Positions 50,366-64,000 of a stretch of DNA of 64,000 nucleotides are shown piece by piece; position 1 is the first letter of the stretch, and every line of letters starts with the position of its first letter. The position numbers and the translations under genes are program-made. The notes under the pieces were generated by a model. That model saw only the letters and a list, made by a program, of their open reading frames with translations, was not told where the DNA came from and did no database searches. Source of the stretch: Prunella strophiata (Eukaryota > Chordata > Aves > Passeriformes > Prunellidae); assembly GCA_036583965.1 (NCBI GenBank), contig JAZBQD010000013.1, forward strand, positions 8,507,763 to 8,571,762. The letters are read 5' to 3'.

Positions 50366-53300
50366 ACTTTCCATAACACATTATGAATTTGTTTAAACAG
50401 CTACAATGACATTATTTCTCTTCAGTAATGTCAAGTCAGCTATAACTATCTGAACACCTTCTGAAGTCAGGCCAAAGGATCCCACAAATCCAGCAAACTC
50501 CAGTAAACTAAATGCTTCCCTTGGCCTCCCACCCATTCTCACAGTAGTGACAAGCTGGAGCACAGGCTTCCTAACAAATGAAACCTCAAATAAGTCTTTG
50601 CAGAAAATATGAAAATAGCCTGGCAGTCTTTATGCTGAGAGACAACTGTAAAGGTAGACACTCAATGCTCTGTTCTTATAATAAAAATGGGACCAATTTA
50701 ATTACTTTTGTTCCTAAGTTCCTCATGAAGTTTGAGTTTCCAGACTCAGCAGTTATTTCCCTACCACTTGGAGCCACTGCCCACCACTCCCCTCCTGTTC
50801 CCTGGGGTCCCAATTTTGCTTCAGGCCCAGATGGCTCACAATTGTATACAAACACTTACAACCCACCTTCCACCAACACACACATCCAGGGAAAGGCACT
50901 CATCTTTACATTAACAGAAGATGGGTGAACTTTGATCTCAAACAAGCCACTTCATTTTGTCTGACATCAGCATATATACTCAAGCATATGCACTCATATA
51001 TTTCAATTACAGAATCTGCAAAAAACATTGGGATTTACTGTATCCAAGCTTGGTTATTAAACAACAGAGGTTGCCTACTAATTAAAAACAAGACTCTTGC
51101 TTACAGTGAGGCTGTCCATACCACTTTTCTAATAATGTTTTTATTCTATACTTTATGTTTTATATTGCAGCTTGTCAGATTTGTACAAGGCTACCCTCAA
51201 ACTTCAGCTGCATCTTCTTTACTAAGGCACATCTGTATTTAAAACATTCAAAACCTGGTAGATATGCTGCCAAAACCTTCATCCAGATTACAACACAGGG
51301 TAAGATATTGCTGCATTTTTAATTTGGATATTTTAGTTCTGAATTCTTTTTTTTCCCTCACACATGTAGCTGATATTTCAAATAACTGCACACAGAGAAC
51401 AAAAGCTTGGATAGATTCAACTCCTCACTGCTTTGTCAAACGTTACCCTGCATCTGCAGAAAGGAGAAAGGGTTCCTTTGGAGAGTGCTGCAGGTATATA
51501 AAGGTAAGTCCCTTCCTCTGAAGGATAAAATAAACAGTGTTTGCTGCAGCACTGCCACAGCAGCAGCACCACCATTATATAGTTTTGGTAATAAGGATTT
51601 GGGTTTTGCCACAGTAAATAACTGCATTCTCACACTGCCTTCTGTCTGGTGGCACTAAAATTTCTCTTCTCCTTCTCTTCTGCAGCCTCACTTATTTCAA
51701 GGTGGTCCCAAAGCTCTGAGAGCAGGACAGAATTACCATGAGGAAAGTCAGGGGTGCACAAGTGGAAAACACAAGCAATAAAACTGCTGTGTGTGTGTTA
51801 AACACACATACTTTGGGTGTGCAAGGCAATGAGGTGTAGCCAAGTGCTTTTGCCTCAGAGCTGATTTTGCTGAATGGAGGAACAGTCTTGAGTTCTTCTC
51901 CTAAAACTCTCAGGAATCTTTAGCATCCTGCCCATGAGATACCTCTTCCAACCTCCCAGTGGTTTCAAAACTATGGTTTCAAAGTTAAGAACTGTCAGAA
52001 CTGCAGAGAACCTGTAAAATTATGACTTACTGTGAGCATTTATTGTGATAAAGTTATTAATTTCATGATCACAGTTTTCTACAAGAGCTGTCTCAGTACA
52101 CAAGCTGGAAAAATGGAGTAAGGGTTAAAAATTTAGAGAGGTTACAACCTATAAGAACTTCTTATTTGAATGTAAGTTGAAAAGTTACCTGTCAAACAAT
52201 TTTGTGCAAACATGAAACTGGCCAAAAAGCATCCCCAATATAGATGATTCATATGGCTGCCTGAATAGTTCCTTCATTGAATGTCTCTACAAAACATGGG
52301 TAAGAAACTCACACCAAAATATACAGAAATAACAGCTAGTTCTACATTATTCAGGTTTCTGAATCCCCACTCAAAATATTCAATGTTCTAGGTGCTGCAT
52401 TACTTCACTACTACTGACTAATATTTGCAACAGCAGCATCACTCACTCAGCAGCAAAGCCTGACAAGTCAGCACAAACTCTACATACAGACAGGAGACCC
52501 AAAATTTCAGTTCTTTTTTCCAAGAGACAATGGAAACAGCTTGGGCAAATCACAACAGCAGCCTTCCCAGACAGATAAAGCAGAGAGAACTCAGTTGAGC
52601 TGTACATGAAAACACAGCTGTGGCTGTTTGCAAAACTTTGGTGCTGCAATTGACAGCTACCAGGGAAAGTGTGTCAGGGAATTTCCATGTCAGGCAGCAG
52701 TGCCTGTGGCTGAATGTCCAACACAGTGCTCACGGTCGATTGTCATGCCCAGTCCTTCCCAGTGCTGAACTGGAAGACAGGACAGAATCCAAAATACTTG
52801 ATAACAGATCACTATTACCTGGAAGAAGTATTAACTTTATATTAACATTTTTGCACAAGTGATTGGTGCAAGGGGATGTGTCAGGCCTGCAACGTATTTC
52901 GAAAGTTAAATGATTGTTCTGATATTTAATTGAGGGGAAAATGAAACTCTGCCTTTCTCATTTTCAGTCTAGAGACATCTTCAATCAATGCAGCAGCTTA
53001 AAATCTCACCCTACAATTTCAGAAACTTGATTTGGCTTTGGGTAGGTAGGCTGGGGAAAAGTGGTTGGCAAACACTTCTTATCACAAAATGTACTAGAAA
53101 ATGAAGGTGATGACAAATTTTCAGGATTCTGCTATATGGACTACAAAAGCAGTGTATTACCTACCAGACTAGCACACTAATGCAACTATTCATGCATGAC
53201 CCATCTTTTGGGCAATATTAAAGCAAAAAAAAAAGAATAAATCCTGCTGGAACTTTGAGATGTGTCTGATTAGCCAACTTTTGGATCTGCTTATTTGCAC

Positions 53301-55866
53301 TCTAATTCTCTCTGTCAGATCCCTAATTTTGACCCTAAGAAGGGCATTGAAGTGATTTCCAGAGCACTACTAATTAGCTTTCTTCAAGAAAGGTAAAGTC
53401 TCTTGAGATAAAAAATACCAACCCTAGTTTCTCTGCCTGCAACCCATCTGTAAGCAATTTCATCATGAAATATCAGAACATGACAGAAATAGTGCCACCT
53501 ATAAAATTGTCCTGAAGGATAACCATGACTCAGGCACCAGTGATTATTTTAACAGACCCTGCAGGGCTGGGTTGGGAATTCCAAGATTCTACACCACCTT
53601 GGCATTTCCTTTCAGTGTCTTTGAGAGCTGGTCCATGTCAAGGGACCAGAGATAAGACATATTAAAAATAATACTTAAGGAGCATCACATGTAAGAAATT
53701 CTCTCTTTCCCTAACTTAATTCTCTTTTGCTGCACTTTTGTGGCTACTGGATAAAGAGCTTTTATAAAATACCTCCAATTGCAGGACTAAACCAATCACA
53801 TTTCAAAACAAACCCAAGCTTCCTTCTCTACCCTCAAAGATAGATGAGAACAGAAATTCAGCTACACAAAGATTAACTCTGAATTAGTTAGAGGTTATTA
53901 TAATTTTTTCCTCTCTTAATTATTATAGAAGAGTGGGGTTGAAATGGTAGGATCATGAATTTTATTAATTCTCTTGCATATAATTTTCACCTTGAAGTTC
54001 AGAAACTGTTGTGTGTTTCCCTGGTAGTGCCCTGAGAATTCACACAGGAACTAAAAGCAATCAGAAAAAGACACCAGGAAAGACATCAGAGGCAAACCTA
54101 ATTTTTTTCCTCCCTTGCTCACCCATCCAGATTTAACATCAGTCACTGCTTGTCCATCAGGGTTCCTGTGACCATGCTGCCAGCCCCAGGAACAATCCCA
54201 GGCTGTAACCAACATCAGAGCCCTTCCAGAAGCTGCTCCCCACCTCCTCTCCATCCACCTCAGACAGCAACAACAGTGGACTTGGAAAAGCAACCTGTAG
54301 GACAGCAGGGGAGAGCTGCTGCTCTGCTAGGATTAGCTGCCAAATTTTAAACACCCTGAATGAAGTTTATTCACCCACTGAATAATCCAGGACCTGCCTC
54401 AGTACTGGAAATATGATCCTAGAGCCTTAACATCAGAAATATAAGTATTCCCCTAAAACATGCATGTTTCAAAAGCAATCTTTTCTAGCATTTCAGTTAG
54501 GCAGCATATGCTCACCTGTTGTAAAGCAGAGCATATGTTTTGTTCTAACCCATTTTGTTCATGCTTCCAAAAATTTGCTTCATTCACTGTTAGCAGTCAT
54601 CCCTCAGCATCTGCAAGGACATTTCATTGACAGGTTTCTAAATGGACAGTAAAAAAACCAAACCAAAAAACATAGGTACCCATAAAGTCCCAGTCAAGCA
54701 GCACATTCTTAATTGCTTTAAAGATTACTACATAATTATAAATGTACTCTGTATTCTTAAGAATTAAGCTGAAGGAGCACTGAAAATGCTTGAAATTACT
54801 CTAAAAAAAGTATTTTTAATGTAAATTGCCTTATCTCTAACTAGCTATGGGTTTGTTTTTTTTTTAATTACATTCTTTTAGCAGCTGTCTCAGCTTGAAA
54901 AGCTAAATAAAACCAACTCCTCCTTCCAGAGGCACAGTCTGTAATGTTAATTCCATGTAACACACACAGCAAAAATCTGTGAATTCATGTAGAGATTCTC
55001 TTTCAGACTAAGAAATGCTGCTCTGTGCTGAGAAATGGAGCCCTGCAGTTGGGCATGGATATGCCACATTATCATAGTGATACAAAGATTAAATTCCTCT
55101 ATCATACAGTTCATGAACCATTCCTTGAAGCAGAGCAGCCATAACCACCATGCCTCTAGAGGCAGAGAAAGTGCTAGAGGATATTCTCCAGCTGGGCAGT
55201 GTTTACAGTTTGCTATACCCCAGCAACTGCTTTAGGATGGCTTCCTTCTAAGGCTTGGTCAACTTCTCTCTTGCTCTTCTGAGCATCTCTTGTTTGCTGT
55301 TTCAAGCTTTTCTTTTTGGCAATAATGCTATAAAAAATTCAAGTTCCCTGCCCCACAACTTTCCCTTGACAGATACTCAGGATTCCTTTTCCTTTTCTAA
55401 GTTGTTCCTACCTGGACTAGTCCTAACCTAGGTTGAAATTCTGCTGTCTCAAGAACAAGAACAGATTGCATCAGTTTGTGTATTCTGTTCTAAAGACTGC
55501 AGAACACGTTTTATCTGGAATATGTTTATAATGACAAGATTTCCACTTTCACCAGTACTTGGATAGTACAACTGCTAAAACAAAAAAATATATATAATTC
55601 AGCTTCTTAAGTAGTGCTACCTGGTCTGACAAATATCTCTATCTACAAGGTTATTTGCTAGCAATATCCTTACCACCCAGTATGTTTTATCACTTACATA
55701 GGAAGCAAATATTTTCCCAGCTTCACCAATTTGAATTCTAAGACACCAAGTGCAACTTAAAGACGGAAAAGTAATTTGATTTGCAAAAATTCTCATTGCA
55801 ATAACATTTAACTAGATGTATGCTGCTGTCTCTTACTTCCTACTAAGACAAAAGCACACTGACAGA

Positions 55867-56115
55867 GAGAATCACAGAGTTATTATTAAGATCAAGTGCA
55901 ACACCACCATGTTCATCACTAAACCATCTCCTCAAAGGCCACATCCACACATTTCTTGAACAATTCCAGAGACAGTGACACCACCACCTTCACCAGGCAG
56001 GCTCTTCCAATGCTTTTCAATGCTCTGTGTGAGATTTTTTTTCCTAATATCTAATGTAAACCTCCCCTAGCACAACTTGTGGGTGTTGGAGAAATCCTGC
56101 CCAGAGACAGAAGCA
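55867..56115 (-). mobile_element. CR1 LINE 3'-end fragment
   Basis: The plus strand runs GAGAATCACAGAG, then CTCAAAGGCCACATCCACAC, GAGACAGTGACACCACCACC, AGGCAGGCTCTTCCAATGCT, and TTTTCCTAATATCTAATGTA with AACCTCCCCTAGCACAACTT. These follow the reverse-complement CR1 3' end in order. The copy is more diverged than the one at 50180 and probably from another CR1 subfamily. Confidence 0.88.
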
Positions 56116-59100
56116 TTGAGTATTTCCACAGGTGATAAATTTTCCTGTCCCACAAGGAAATTTCAGGTTATGTAGGGAGAAGGAAAACTACCTTTGTTAA
56201 CAACAGTTTGGAGGCAGGAACTAAAGCAAAATGAAGTCACTATCACATCCACCCATCCCTAGACACAAGCACTGCAATGGCACTCCAGCAGCCATCCAGG
56301 TCTTTCTCTAGTTTTGTATATTACAAAGTTCTGCTTACTGGCATATTTCAGAAACTCTCACTGCCACATTGGTAAGTTACAGGTCACTGTTTCCCTGCTG
56401 AATGTCTGTAGTAAGAGAAACTTTACTCTTTGAGCAAACTGCTTATGCCAAACTGACAAGCAAGCACTTTCCTCCAGTGGTTGATTTCCAGTGCTATTTA
56501 TCTACCCTAGGCAGTGACATTTGATTTTACTTGCTGAACTAGAAAAGGTAGAACCAACAGAGAAGTGCATCTACAACAGAAATGTCCAAATCCACAGACT
56601 TTTTCCTCTGTAGGCTGTGCATAAAACAAATTATCATCACAGAAAGACAGAATTGTTTACTAAGCGAAACCATTCAAAATAATACACAAAAAAAAAAGTC
56701 TGCTACTTCAATAATGGTGTTCCAAGTTTTCCTAGGAGATCATCCTGTAACACCAAGTGTACAGAACTTCACAGCAAACAGTGAGTGCAGCAAAGAAGGA
56801 TACAGGAATCTGTCTGCACTACCAGCATCCACATGGAGAAGTTCCAAGAAAAAAATGCCATTGCTTTACAGTCCCAGTTGGCCATGGCAAAGTTTCTGTA
56901 GGTCAGGACATCAGTAATAAGGGAGTGCACATGACATCCACAACACAGGCCTAAGAGGATACAGCAGCAGGGAAACAGGGCAGGGGAGGGAGGAAAAGAG
57001 AAGCCCACAGCAGAAGCTGAGGGAACACTTTGTTATGACACACAAGCTGCCTCCTGTGGCACCATCAAGGGAAAGCTGCAAATCACAATGAAGCCTGGGA
57101 CACCAAAGCCAGAGATATTTGAAGTACCCAAACCCCACACCTCTGTTTCCTAAAGTACAGTGCCAGCTCTGAGCAGCTCACTGCCAGTGGAGCACTGAGG
57201 CAAAGAAGCCTGAGATGGGTTAAAACTTGAATGAAAGCTCATCCATCAGGTGTCTTTTTTAACACTCCTGCCCAAGTCTGGTCAAAGTTTCATTCAAGTC
57301 AAAGTATCCAAGTGGCAATTTCCTTCTAAAATTTTTTTCCGTAACTTCTGATCAGCTCCTACCAAGAGCCAAATCCTAAGTTTTTAGTTGCTCTTCACAC
57401 CACAACCTGCTCCTTCCTTAGAGTCTGTGACAAACATTTCTGTGATTCCTGAGGGTGCTCCAGGTCTGAGCCACTGCAGACCCCTCTGAGTTTACACAGC
57501 TAATGGAGGAGGATTCACTGTAACTGGGTTTTGCTCAAATTCTACTTTACTGCATCTATCTCTTTTACAATGTGTCTGTAGCAAGGCTCAAACAAGGAGC
57601 TACCATCCAGTTACTGGACTACCCCCAAGCTGCAGGAACTAGAAAGGAAATCAAGTGGTTCCCCCCTGTAAGTAAGTATTTAAGTAATATTTCTGTAACA
57701 TAAAACCACTCTGATGTCTACAAATCCAAAAGAGACCAAAGAGTAAACAGAGGGAAAGAAATTTTGTTGTGTGAGGAAGAACTTCTGCTCCAGTTAAAAA
57801 GAATACATACTGGAGTGATCTGAAGCTGCCTATAAATATTCAAGAACATCAAAGCCGGTCCTGTTAAATTAAAAATGCTGTCACACAGATAGGAACTAGC
57901 CTCTAGCACTGCCAGCTTCAACATGTGAGCCTCTGATCTGAGAGGCAGAGGCTCAGCTCTTCAAGAAATTTTATTCAGCATAAGAAGAGGAAAAAAAAGT
58001 GAACCAGCAGTTGAGTTTAATAAGGATATTAAATACCTTATGAGTGAGCTAAGTAGAGCTTAACTCTTTCAGGACACTTCAGCCCTTTCCCTGAAAAGGA
58101 CGGTAGCTTCTTCCTATACAATTTCCAAGGCTGGGATGTCTCTGGGCTCCAGGAAAGTTCCTATCCAAGCCACTGAAACAAACACTTAACACAGACTTTG
58201 GAAACAGAGATTCTGTTTGCACTGCACACCTCACACATACACATTCTGGCTGACTATTCCACATCAGGGACCTATGTTTAATACTAAAGCTGTCCAGAAA
58301 GATTTCAACTCATCCTCCCACAGTTGCCTGAAAATAGCAGGAGTGGTAGACAACAGGAGAGCAGACCACTTCATTTGACTTTTGTTATTTGAGGACATTC
58401 AGCTCTAGTGTGAGAAATTTACCCCAATCTGCAACTACAACCGTGTTATTTCACTCTAGAAAAAACTCTGTCAATTCCCAGTATCCAAACCCAAAAATAC
58501 TATCCCTGACAGCTCTGAATGGGGGCAGGGGGAAACGCTGGCAGAGTAGCTTTCTCAAATAAAATAGTGGAAAACCAAAATACGATCATACTTTGGAAGT
58601 TCTTTAGCATTAACTAGTCCACAATGTCTTTTCTTCAGATGCAGTTTTGGGATGTAAAGGATAGTATCTTTTAAGGAGGCAAAACACTGCTGGCTACCAG
58701 ACTGAGGGATACCTTGTCTCTGAGCAAAAAGAGGTCTCCAGACCTTGGCTCCTCTTAAATACTGAACTCAGCAGCATCCCTTGGCACTGGTTCAAGAGTT
58801 CATTTCTTGCTCCCAGCCCAGCTACGCATCATCCAGGATATCTGCCAGCTTGGCATCCAGATCCTAAAGCGCTCATCTACTCTTTATTCTTACAGCAGGA
58901 AAGAGAGCATCTGCTCTAAAAGGTTTCTAAATAAATACAAATCAGGTATGAGAAAGTATGCTGGACTTACTAAGATACAATACTGGAATGGTAACCAATA
59001 CCTTCCCCTATTCTATCACACACACCTTTAGAGACTGCCTTAAGAGAAAACCCAGTGTGCCTAAGAAAAGGGCAGCAACTGCTACATTGCATATCCTGAC

Positions 59101-62100
59101 CTCCAAAGCCAGCAAGGACAGGTTAAACCTCATGCAGCACAAATAAAAAACACTAGTGCACACAACTGGCATGCTGTATATAGAATATTGATGTTTTATC
59201 TATGAGACACAGGTATTTTTATTACTGTTGCTGTTGTTATTAGTGTGAAACCTGATCACGGCTCAATTAAGAGTGCTGCCATTTATCCAAACCTAAGCAA
59301 GTCTATGAACCTTCAAGGGCAGTCTCTGTGAGGAAAATAAAATAAAATTTAAAAAACCCCACAGCCTTTAAAAGAGGTTCTTCTCCATGAACCACAGAAT
59401 TGTGAAATTGACCCACGAGTGTAAAAACTCCGAACAGAATGCCTTCTGCATTTCCAATTCAGGTCTTCAAAGGTACACTTCTTAATGTGTCATCAAAGCA
59501 GACAGTTTAAAAGCTCAAAACTTGCAGTTCCAAAGGTGAACTCAACTGCAAGTTTGGTCTGAGCCTCTTCTGCTTGGGGGAGGACAGTGCAGAGTAGAAT
59601 GGATAAAGAACTAGAGGAGAAGGATTTTTCACAGCCACACTTAAACCACTTTTTATTGTGTGTATTTTTTTAAAGCAGGCAAGCATCAAAAGCCTCAAAG
59701 TAGGAAAACAGATCTTGGCACAAACTAGGCTCTTTTCTGAATTAAAAGCAATTTTTCAAACACTACAATCAGAAGTATTTGAAAGTTGCTTACCAAGCAC
59801 ATGCAATAAATTCACGGTAGGAGGCACATACTTGCAACATGCATGCCTGTACAGCTAATTAAACAGTTGTACTCAAAACATGACTGCAGACTCTAAAATG
59901 TGCCCCTTAGTTCTTCTCAGGCCAGTCACCTCCTCACTGATTCTTCCATTTGCTTTACTACTGAAAATTATGCAAAATAATAAAGCAGCTTAAGCTCAAG
60001 GAAACCAACAGAAAGCTTAAGCTGGCCATCAGCTTTAGAAAACAACTAAAATCCTCACATTAATGCACCCAGTAACATGTGTCTGGGAAGCCTAGAGAGT
60101 CTGCATATATTAAGCTGCATATTTAAGGTTGTACTTGTGTCTGGAACATAACAGGCACCTAATCAACCTTTGTAAACTGGCTCTTCATCTTAAAGCCAAG
60201 TGCAACAACAAAAGTCTCTAAGCAGCATGAAAAGGAAATTCAAAAAATGAATGAAAGCAGTCTGCCACTGTGAAGAGGACACCCTAAGTCACCAGAGGCC
60301 TGTTTTCCTGAGCACTACTGCTCAAGCCTGATGTAAGCACAGCTTCACCAATGGGATAAGTGCAGTCAAGTGCAAATTTTGGGACTCTCAGTTGGGAATC
60401 TGCAAGATCACACTTCCCTGGTCACCTCTGGTTAGTGCCAAGCAGTCCAGAAAAATGCAGAAAATATGATTACTTTTTTCCTTAACATGAATCTTCTGCT
60501 GCTGTTTTAACAACTTCAAACCACACCTTTGTTTAAAAACAATCTGTTTTTCCTTTGCTGGTCTCTGTGAGTGTGAAGGGCCCTCCTTCTAAGCCAGGAA
60601 ACCAGAAATAAGGCCAAGCATTCATTCTGTTTTTATGTGTAGGCACACACTCTGGTTTGAACATATTTGAATACTGAAGGGCAGATGCCCAAAACAAGAG
60701 ATAGTATGTACCAGTTAACACTTAATGCTTCCTAAATTGAGCACTTCCAATGTAATAAGTGTATTAATGCAAATACCTGTACCACCTACATAACTGGGTA
60801 GAACATACAGCAGATTATTGCATTACAGATTACTGCATCCAGATCTTATCTTTCCTTAACCAGTCCACTGCTGGCCTCCTGAAAGCATTCATACTTTGAA
60901 AAACCATTTCTGAAAGCTATTTTAGTTCAGAAGGGCCTCACTTTGCAATTCCAAAACAAGAACTAGAAGACTGTAATAAAAAAAGGGAGCCTTTTTAAAT
61001 ACACACTCCACCACAAGATGGTATAAACTGGAAGAAAATTACTAGGTATGCTAATCAATGGTTTTATCCAACTACTCAAGACTTTCCTATAAGATCTGCT
61101 CGCAGTAGAGCTGCCTGAGGTTCCTCCCCTCCAAGTCTGCCACACTGAATTATGTCCTCTACACACTTCACCTGGTGTCATTTCAGAAGTCCTGCACTAG
61201 GCAGAGCACTAAAGAAGAAGCTGTGATGTCCAGTAAGGTGCTCAGGGGGACTGAGAGCCAGTTCCACCCATGGGGCATGGCTGGCCACAACTGCTGGTAA
61301 CACCATGAAGCAGGCTGTAATTATATATAAACCACTGTAGTCACATAGATCCAGTCTAAACATAAATAAATATATATAAATGAAAATAAAATCTCCAAAT
61401 GGATGCACGTTGAACAATTTTTGAGTACCACTCCTCTCTGGGACTTTTTCCTACTTCCACCTCTGAAACAAGCAGGAGGAGCACGTGGAAAAGGAAGTGG
61501 TCAGCATCCTGCCACCAAAGGCAAGGATTTCAACAGTGCAGATCTTCAGCATCTGTGAGGAAGTTTAACTAAGCATATAGACATATGAAGAAAAGTTACC
61601 TGAACTCCCACAAACTATTTTCCCCACTTGACTCCCCACCTTCACTTGGAAATATGGAAATTGCACTGGTTGGTCTGAGTATTGAGCCAGTGCTGTGAGC
61701 TTTCTGCTTTTATTTACTTACTTAACCTCCTTTATTCCTTTTCCTCTAAATGGGTCACATTAGCATTTTTTGTTCTTTCCACTGTAACTTCTCCATATTT
61801 TAATATCTTTTACTGCATTTCCTCACACTGTGCCTCCCACCTTTTCTTCAAGGGACTGCCTTAGTCTTGCAACAAGGTTCTGATAGGAGGATTCTGGTAT
61901 TGCTGCAGCTCTGTGCAAAGACCACAGACACTTGAGCTTCCTCCAGAACCAGCAACTCATCACTGAATTTGGTACTTCATCTTTGGATCAGTCCCCTCCT
62001 GTGTCTTTTCATCACCATTCTAGGAGACATCTTAGATATTGCAATGTTGAAGAATTAATAAAAAATAAGCATCCTTATTTACAACATCACAGCTAGAAGC

Positions 62101-64000
62101 CAATGAGAACAGCAAACTCCTTGCAAAATAAGCCAGGAATGATGGGACATGGGCTGGAGCTCAGGGTGAGAGGACAGTGCCCGGTGTCAAGACAAAACAG
62201 TGCAGGAGGATAAAAACCTAAACAAAACACCTTAACAGGCAGTCTTCAACTACCCCCCACACCACAACACGCAACAGGATAAAGCATGATTGAAACTTTT
62301 TTTTAAAAAAAGGACAGAGGGAGGGATAAAACTGTGAAACAGCTGGACCAATCTGTCCTGAGATCAAGGCCAAGACAACACCTCTGCTGCGAGCAAGCTG
62401 CCTGTGCATTACACTCTACAAAGGCTGTCCAGGTGTAACAACCGATGCAAGACTTTGCCTAAGTGATCTCTTATTTTGAAAGCAAATTATGCTTCCTTTA
62501 AGGAGGACACGATGACAAAGCCAACCCGAAGCCCAGATAAATGTATTGTGCCTGATGTCCTCAGGATCATTACTGCAAGCCACAGATTTACAGGTAGGTA
62601 TGGAAACTAACACAAACCCAATCACAGGCGTCTTCATATTCTAAGAGGATAACTAGCAAAGAAAACATTCAATAAGACAGTGACTCAAAGCCACAAATAA
62701 TTCCACTTCCTCATTTTGAAAGGCCTTCAGGCATTCAGCAAGAAGAAACTTAACCTGCATGATCACAAAAGAACAACCAAATAAACCCAAAAATACGTAT
62801 TTTTGTTTTCCACTCTCAAAGGACACAAACATTGCCTTGACTCAGCCTCCTCTGATCATGGCTAGACATCTTATGTATCTGCACAGTTATTTCAAGTCAC
62901 TCCTTTCAACATCATTAAAAACTGCCAACGCTTCCAAGAAAAGTTTGCAACCTTTAGTAATTTTTGCATTTTGAGAAAATGGAGGAAAGATTCAAAATTG
63001 TTGAAGTAAGGGGTGGGAGGGAGATGGAAGAAAGAAAGGAACACACAGGCACTGTCTTGCAGTCCAGTTTGAAGCCTCCCCACCTTCTACAAGAGAAAGA
63101 TGGGCAATAATTTGCTACTAGGAAGTGTCATGCAAGAAACTGGGAAGTGTCCCATTTCTGTTTTCTTCCTGGAGCTTAAAGCACTGAGTTAGGCTTGTTC
63201 ACCCCAGACTGTTACCTTTTAAGCACAAAAAATATATGCAAGTGGAGATTGTTACATAATCTACACACTGCTTCAGTTCAATGGCTACATAAAGCTCATC
63301 ATTTCCCTGCTGAGGCTTCCAAGCAGAAACAAACCAACCAAAACACAAACTTTTGTTGCACAAGAAAAACCACGTACAATATCCTCAAATCTCTCCTCCA
63401 TGCTGCTTCTCTCCAAAATTGTATGTATCAGTAATCCACCCATATTACTGTATTCAGCAGTACCTTTAAGACAGGAGTACAAAAAAAGCAAGACTGAGAG
63501 AAAACTTTAAATTATGAATGTACATAATTTAAAGTTTTTGACACATCACAGGCATTAAATTCAATCCTCCTTCCCAAGCACCTCACCTGATCAGTCCCAT
63601 CACAACCATAAATTTTTAAGAAACACATTAGATGCTCCACACCTTAGCTATCAAGCTGAACGAAGCAACAGGAACAGGATCTCTTCAGTTGCAAGATAGA
63701 TACATAACCTCACTCTGAGCAATAAAGCCACTGCTAGTCAAATCAGTGATTTTTACTGTCCAAGCACTGTCAGTCTGTGGCCATGTAACACTGAGTTTGA
63801 GACAAGACTACATCTGAACTTTTGCCCTGAATGGTACCAGAATTTTCAACCATAGGGAGTTCTCCAGTCATAATTTGTTTCAAAGCAATGTATCATTTTA
63901 GAGGTTTCAACAAAGTCTGGTTTTCACAGTCACTCTCTAACCAAACATCTGCAACTTCCAATCTCTTGATCATACCAATGGCCAGTGTACTGCCCCAAGA

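Larger units (their letters stand above)
31357..64000 (-). other. ZNRF3: ZNRF3 intron 1, partial
   Basis: From the exon 2 acceptor to the window edge I find no exon. The expected GC-rich first exon with a signal peptide and the ectodomain start is absent, so it must lie further right; a very long first intron is normal for this gene. The stretch is AT-rich and contains two CR1 fragments, homopolymer runs, a CAAA-rich simple repeat and scattered TCF/LEF-like sites. None of its many short open frames resembles a known protein. Confidence 0.85.

Noticed and set aside
51788..51812. Short inverted repeat TGTGTGTGTT / AAACACACA
   Set aside because: A chance palindrome in a short CA/TG run; too small to support a structural or functional call.

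Overview
The window is vertebrate nuclear DNA, most likely from a bird. It holds one split gene on the minus strand, long AT-rich introns, and several fragments of CR1, the LINE family that dominates bird and other reptile genomes. There is no operon structure, rRNA, tRNA or CRISPR. The gene is ZNRF3, the transmembrane RING-H2 E3 ligase that removes Frizzled and LRP6 from the cell surface and so restrains Wnt signalling. It was recognised from exon-by-exon translation of the PA-type ectodomain, the membrane segment, the RING-H2 finger and the Ser/Tyr/Cys-rich tail.

Layout, read in gene direction (right to left). Positions 31357-64000 are intron 1 with no exon I can support; exon 1 (signal peptide and first ectodomain part) lies beyond the right edge. 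Exon 2 is 31231-31356. Intron 2 (11878-31230) contains the most striking object here: a ~2.9 kb CpG-rich minisatellite (about 13425-16344) abutting a ~400 bp CpG island (16345-16740). Exons 3 to 7 follow at 11803-11877, 8417-8548, 7341-7451, 6222-6389 and 4236-4338. Exon 8 (1771-3517) carries most of the cytoplasmic tail. A short exon 9 (coding part 712-755) ends the protein, and 1-711 is the start of the 3' UTR. With an exon 1 of the usual size the protein would be about 930 residues, the normal length for ZNRF3. All splice junctions are GT-AG and phase-consistent.

Exon 8 contains an apparent 1-base insertion near 3202-3203. It shifts the frame in the middle of conserved sequence and then leaves about 460 conserved codons open in the new frame, so it is either a sequencing or assembly error or a very recent mutation.

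The novelty lies in intron 2: a minisatellite built from 25-bp and 30-bp units, with no stop codon in any plus frame, an exact internal duplication of ~350 bp at 480-bp offset, and a CpG island at its edge. Consensus TCF/LEF sites are over-represented in the two long introns, which fits a known Wnt feedback gene. Both are inferences to be tested.
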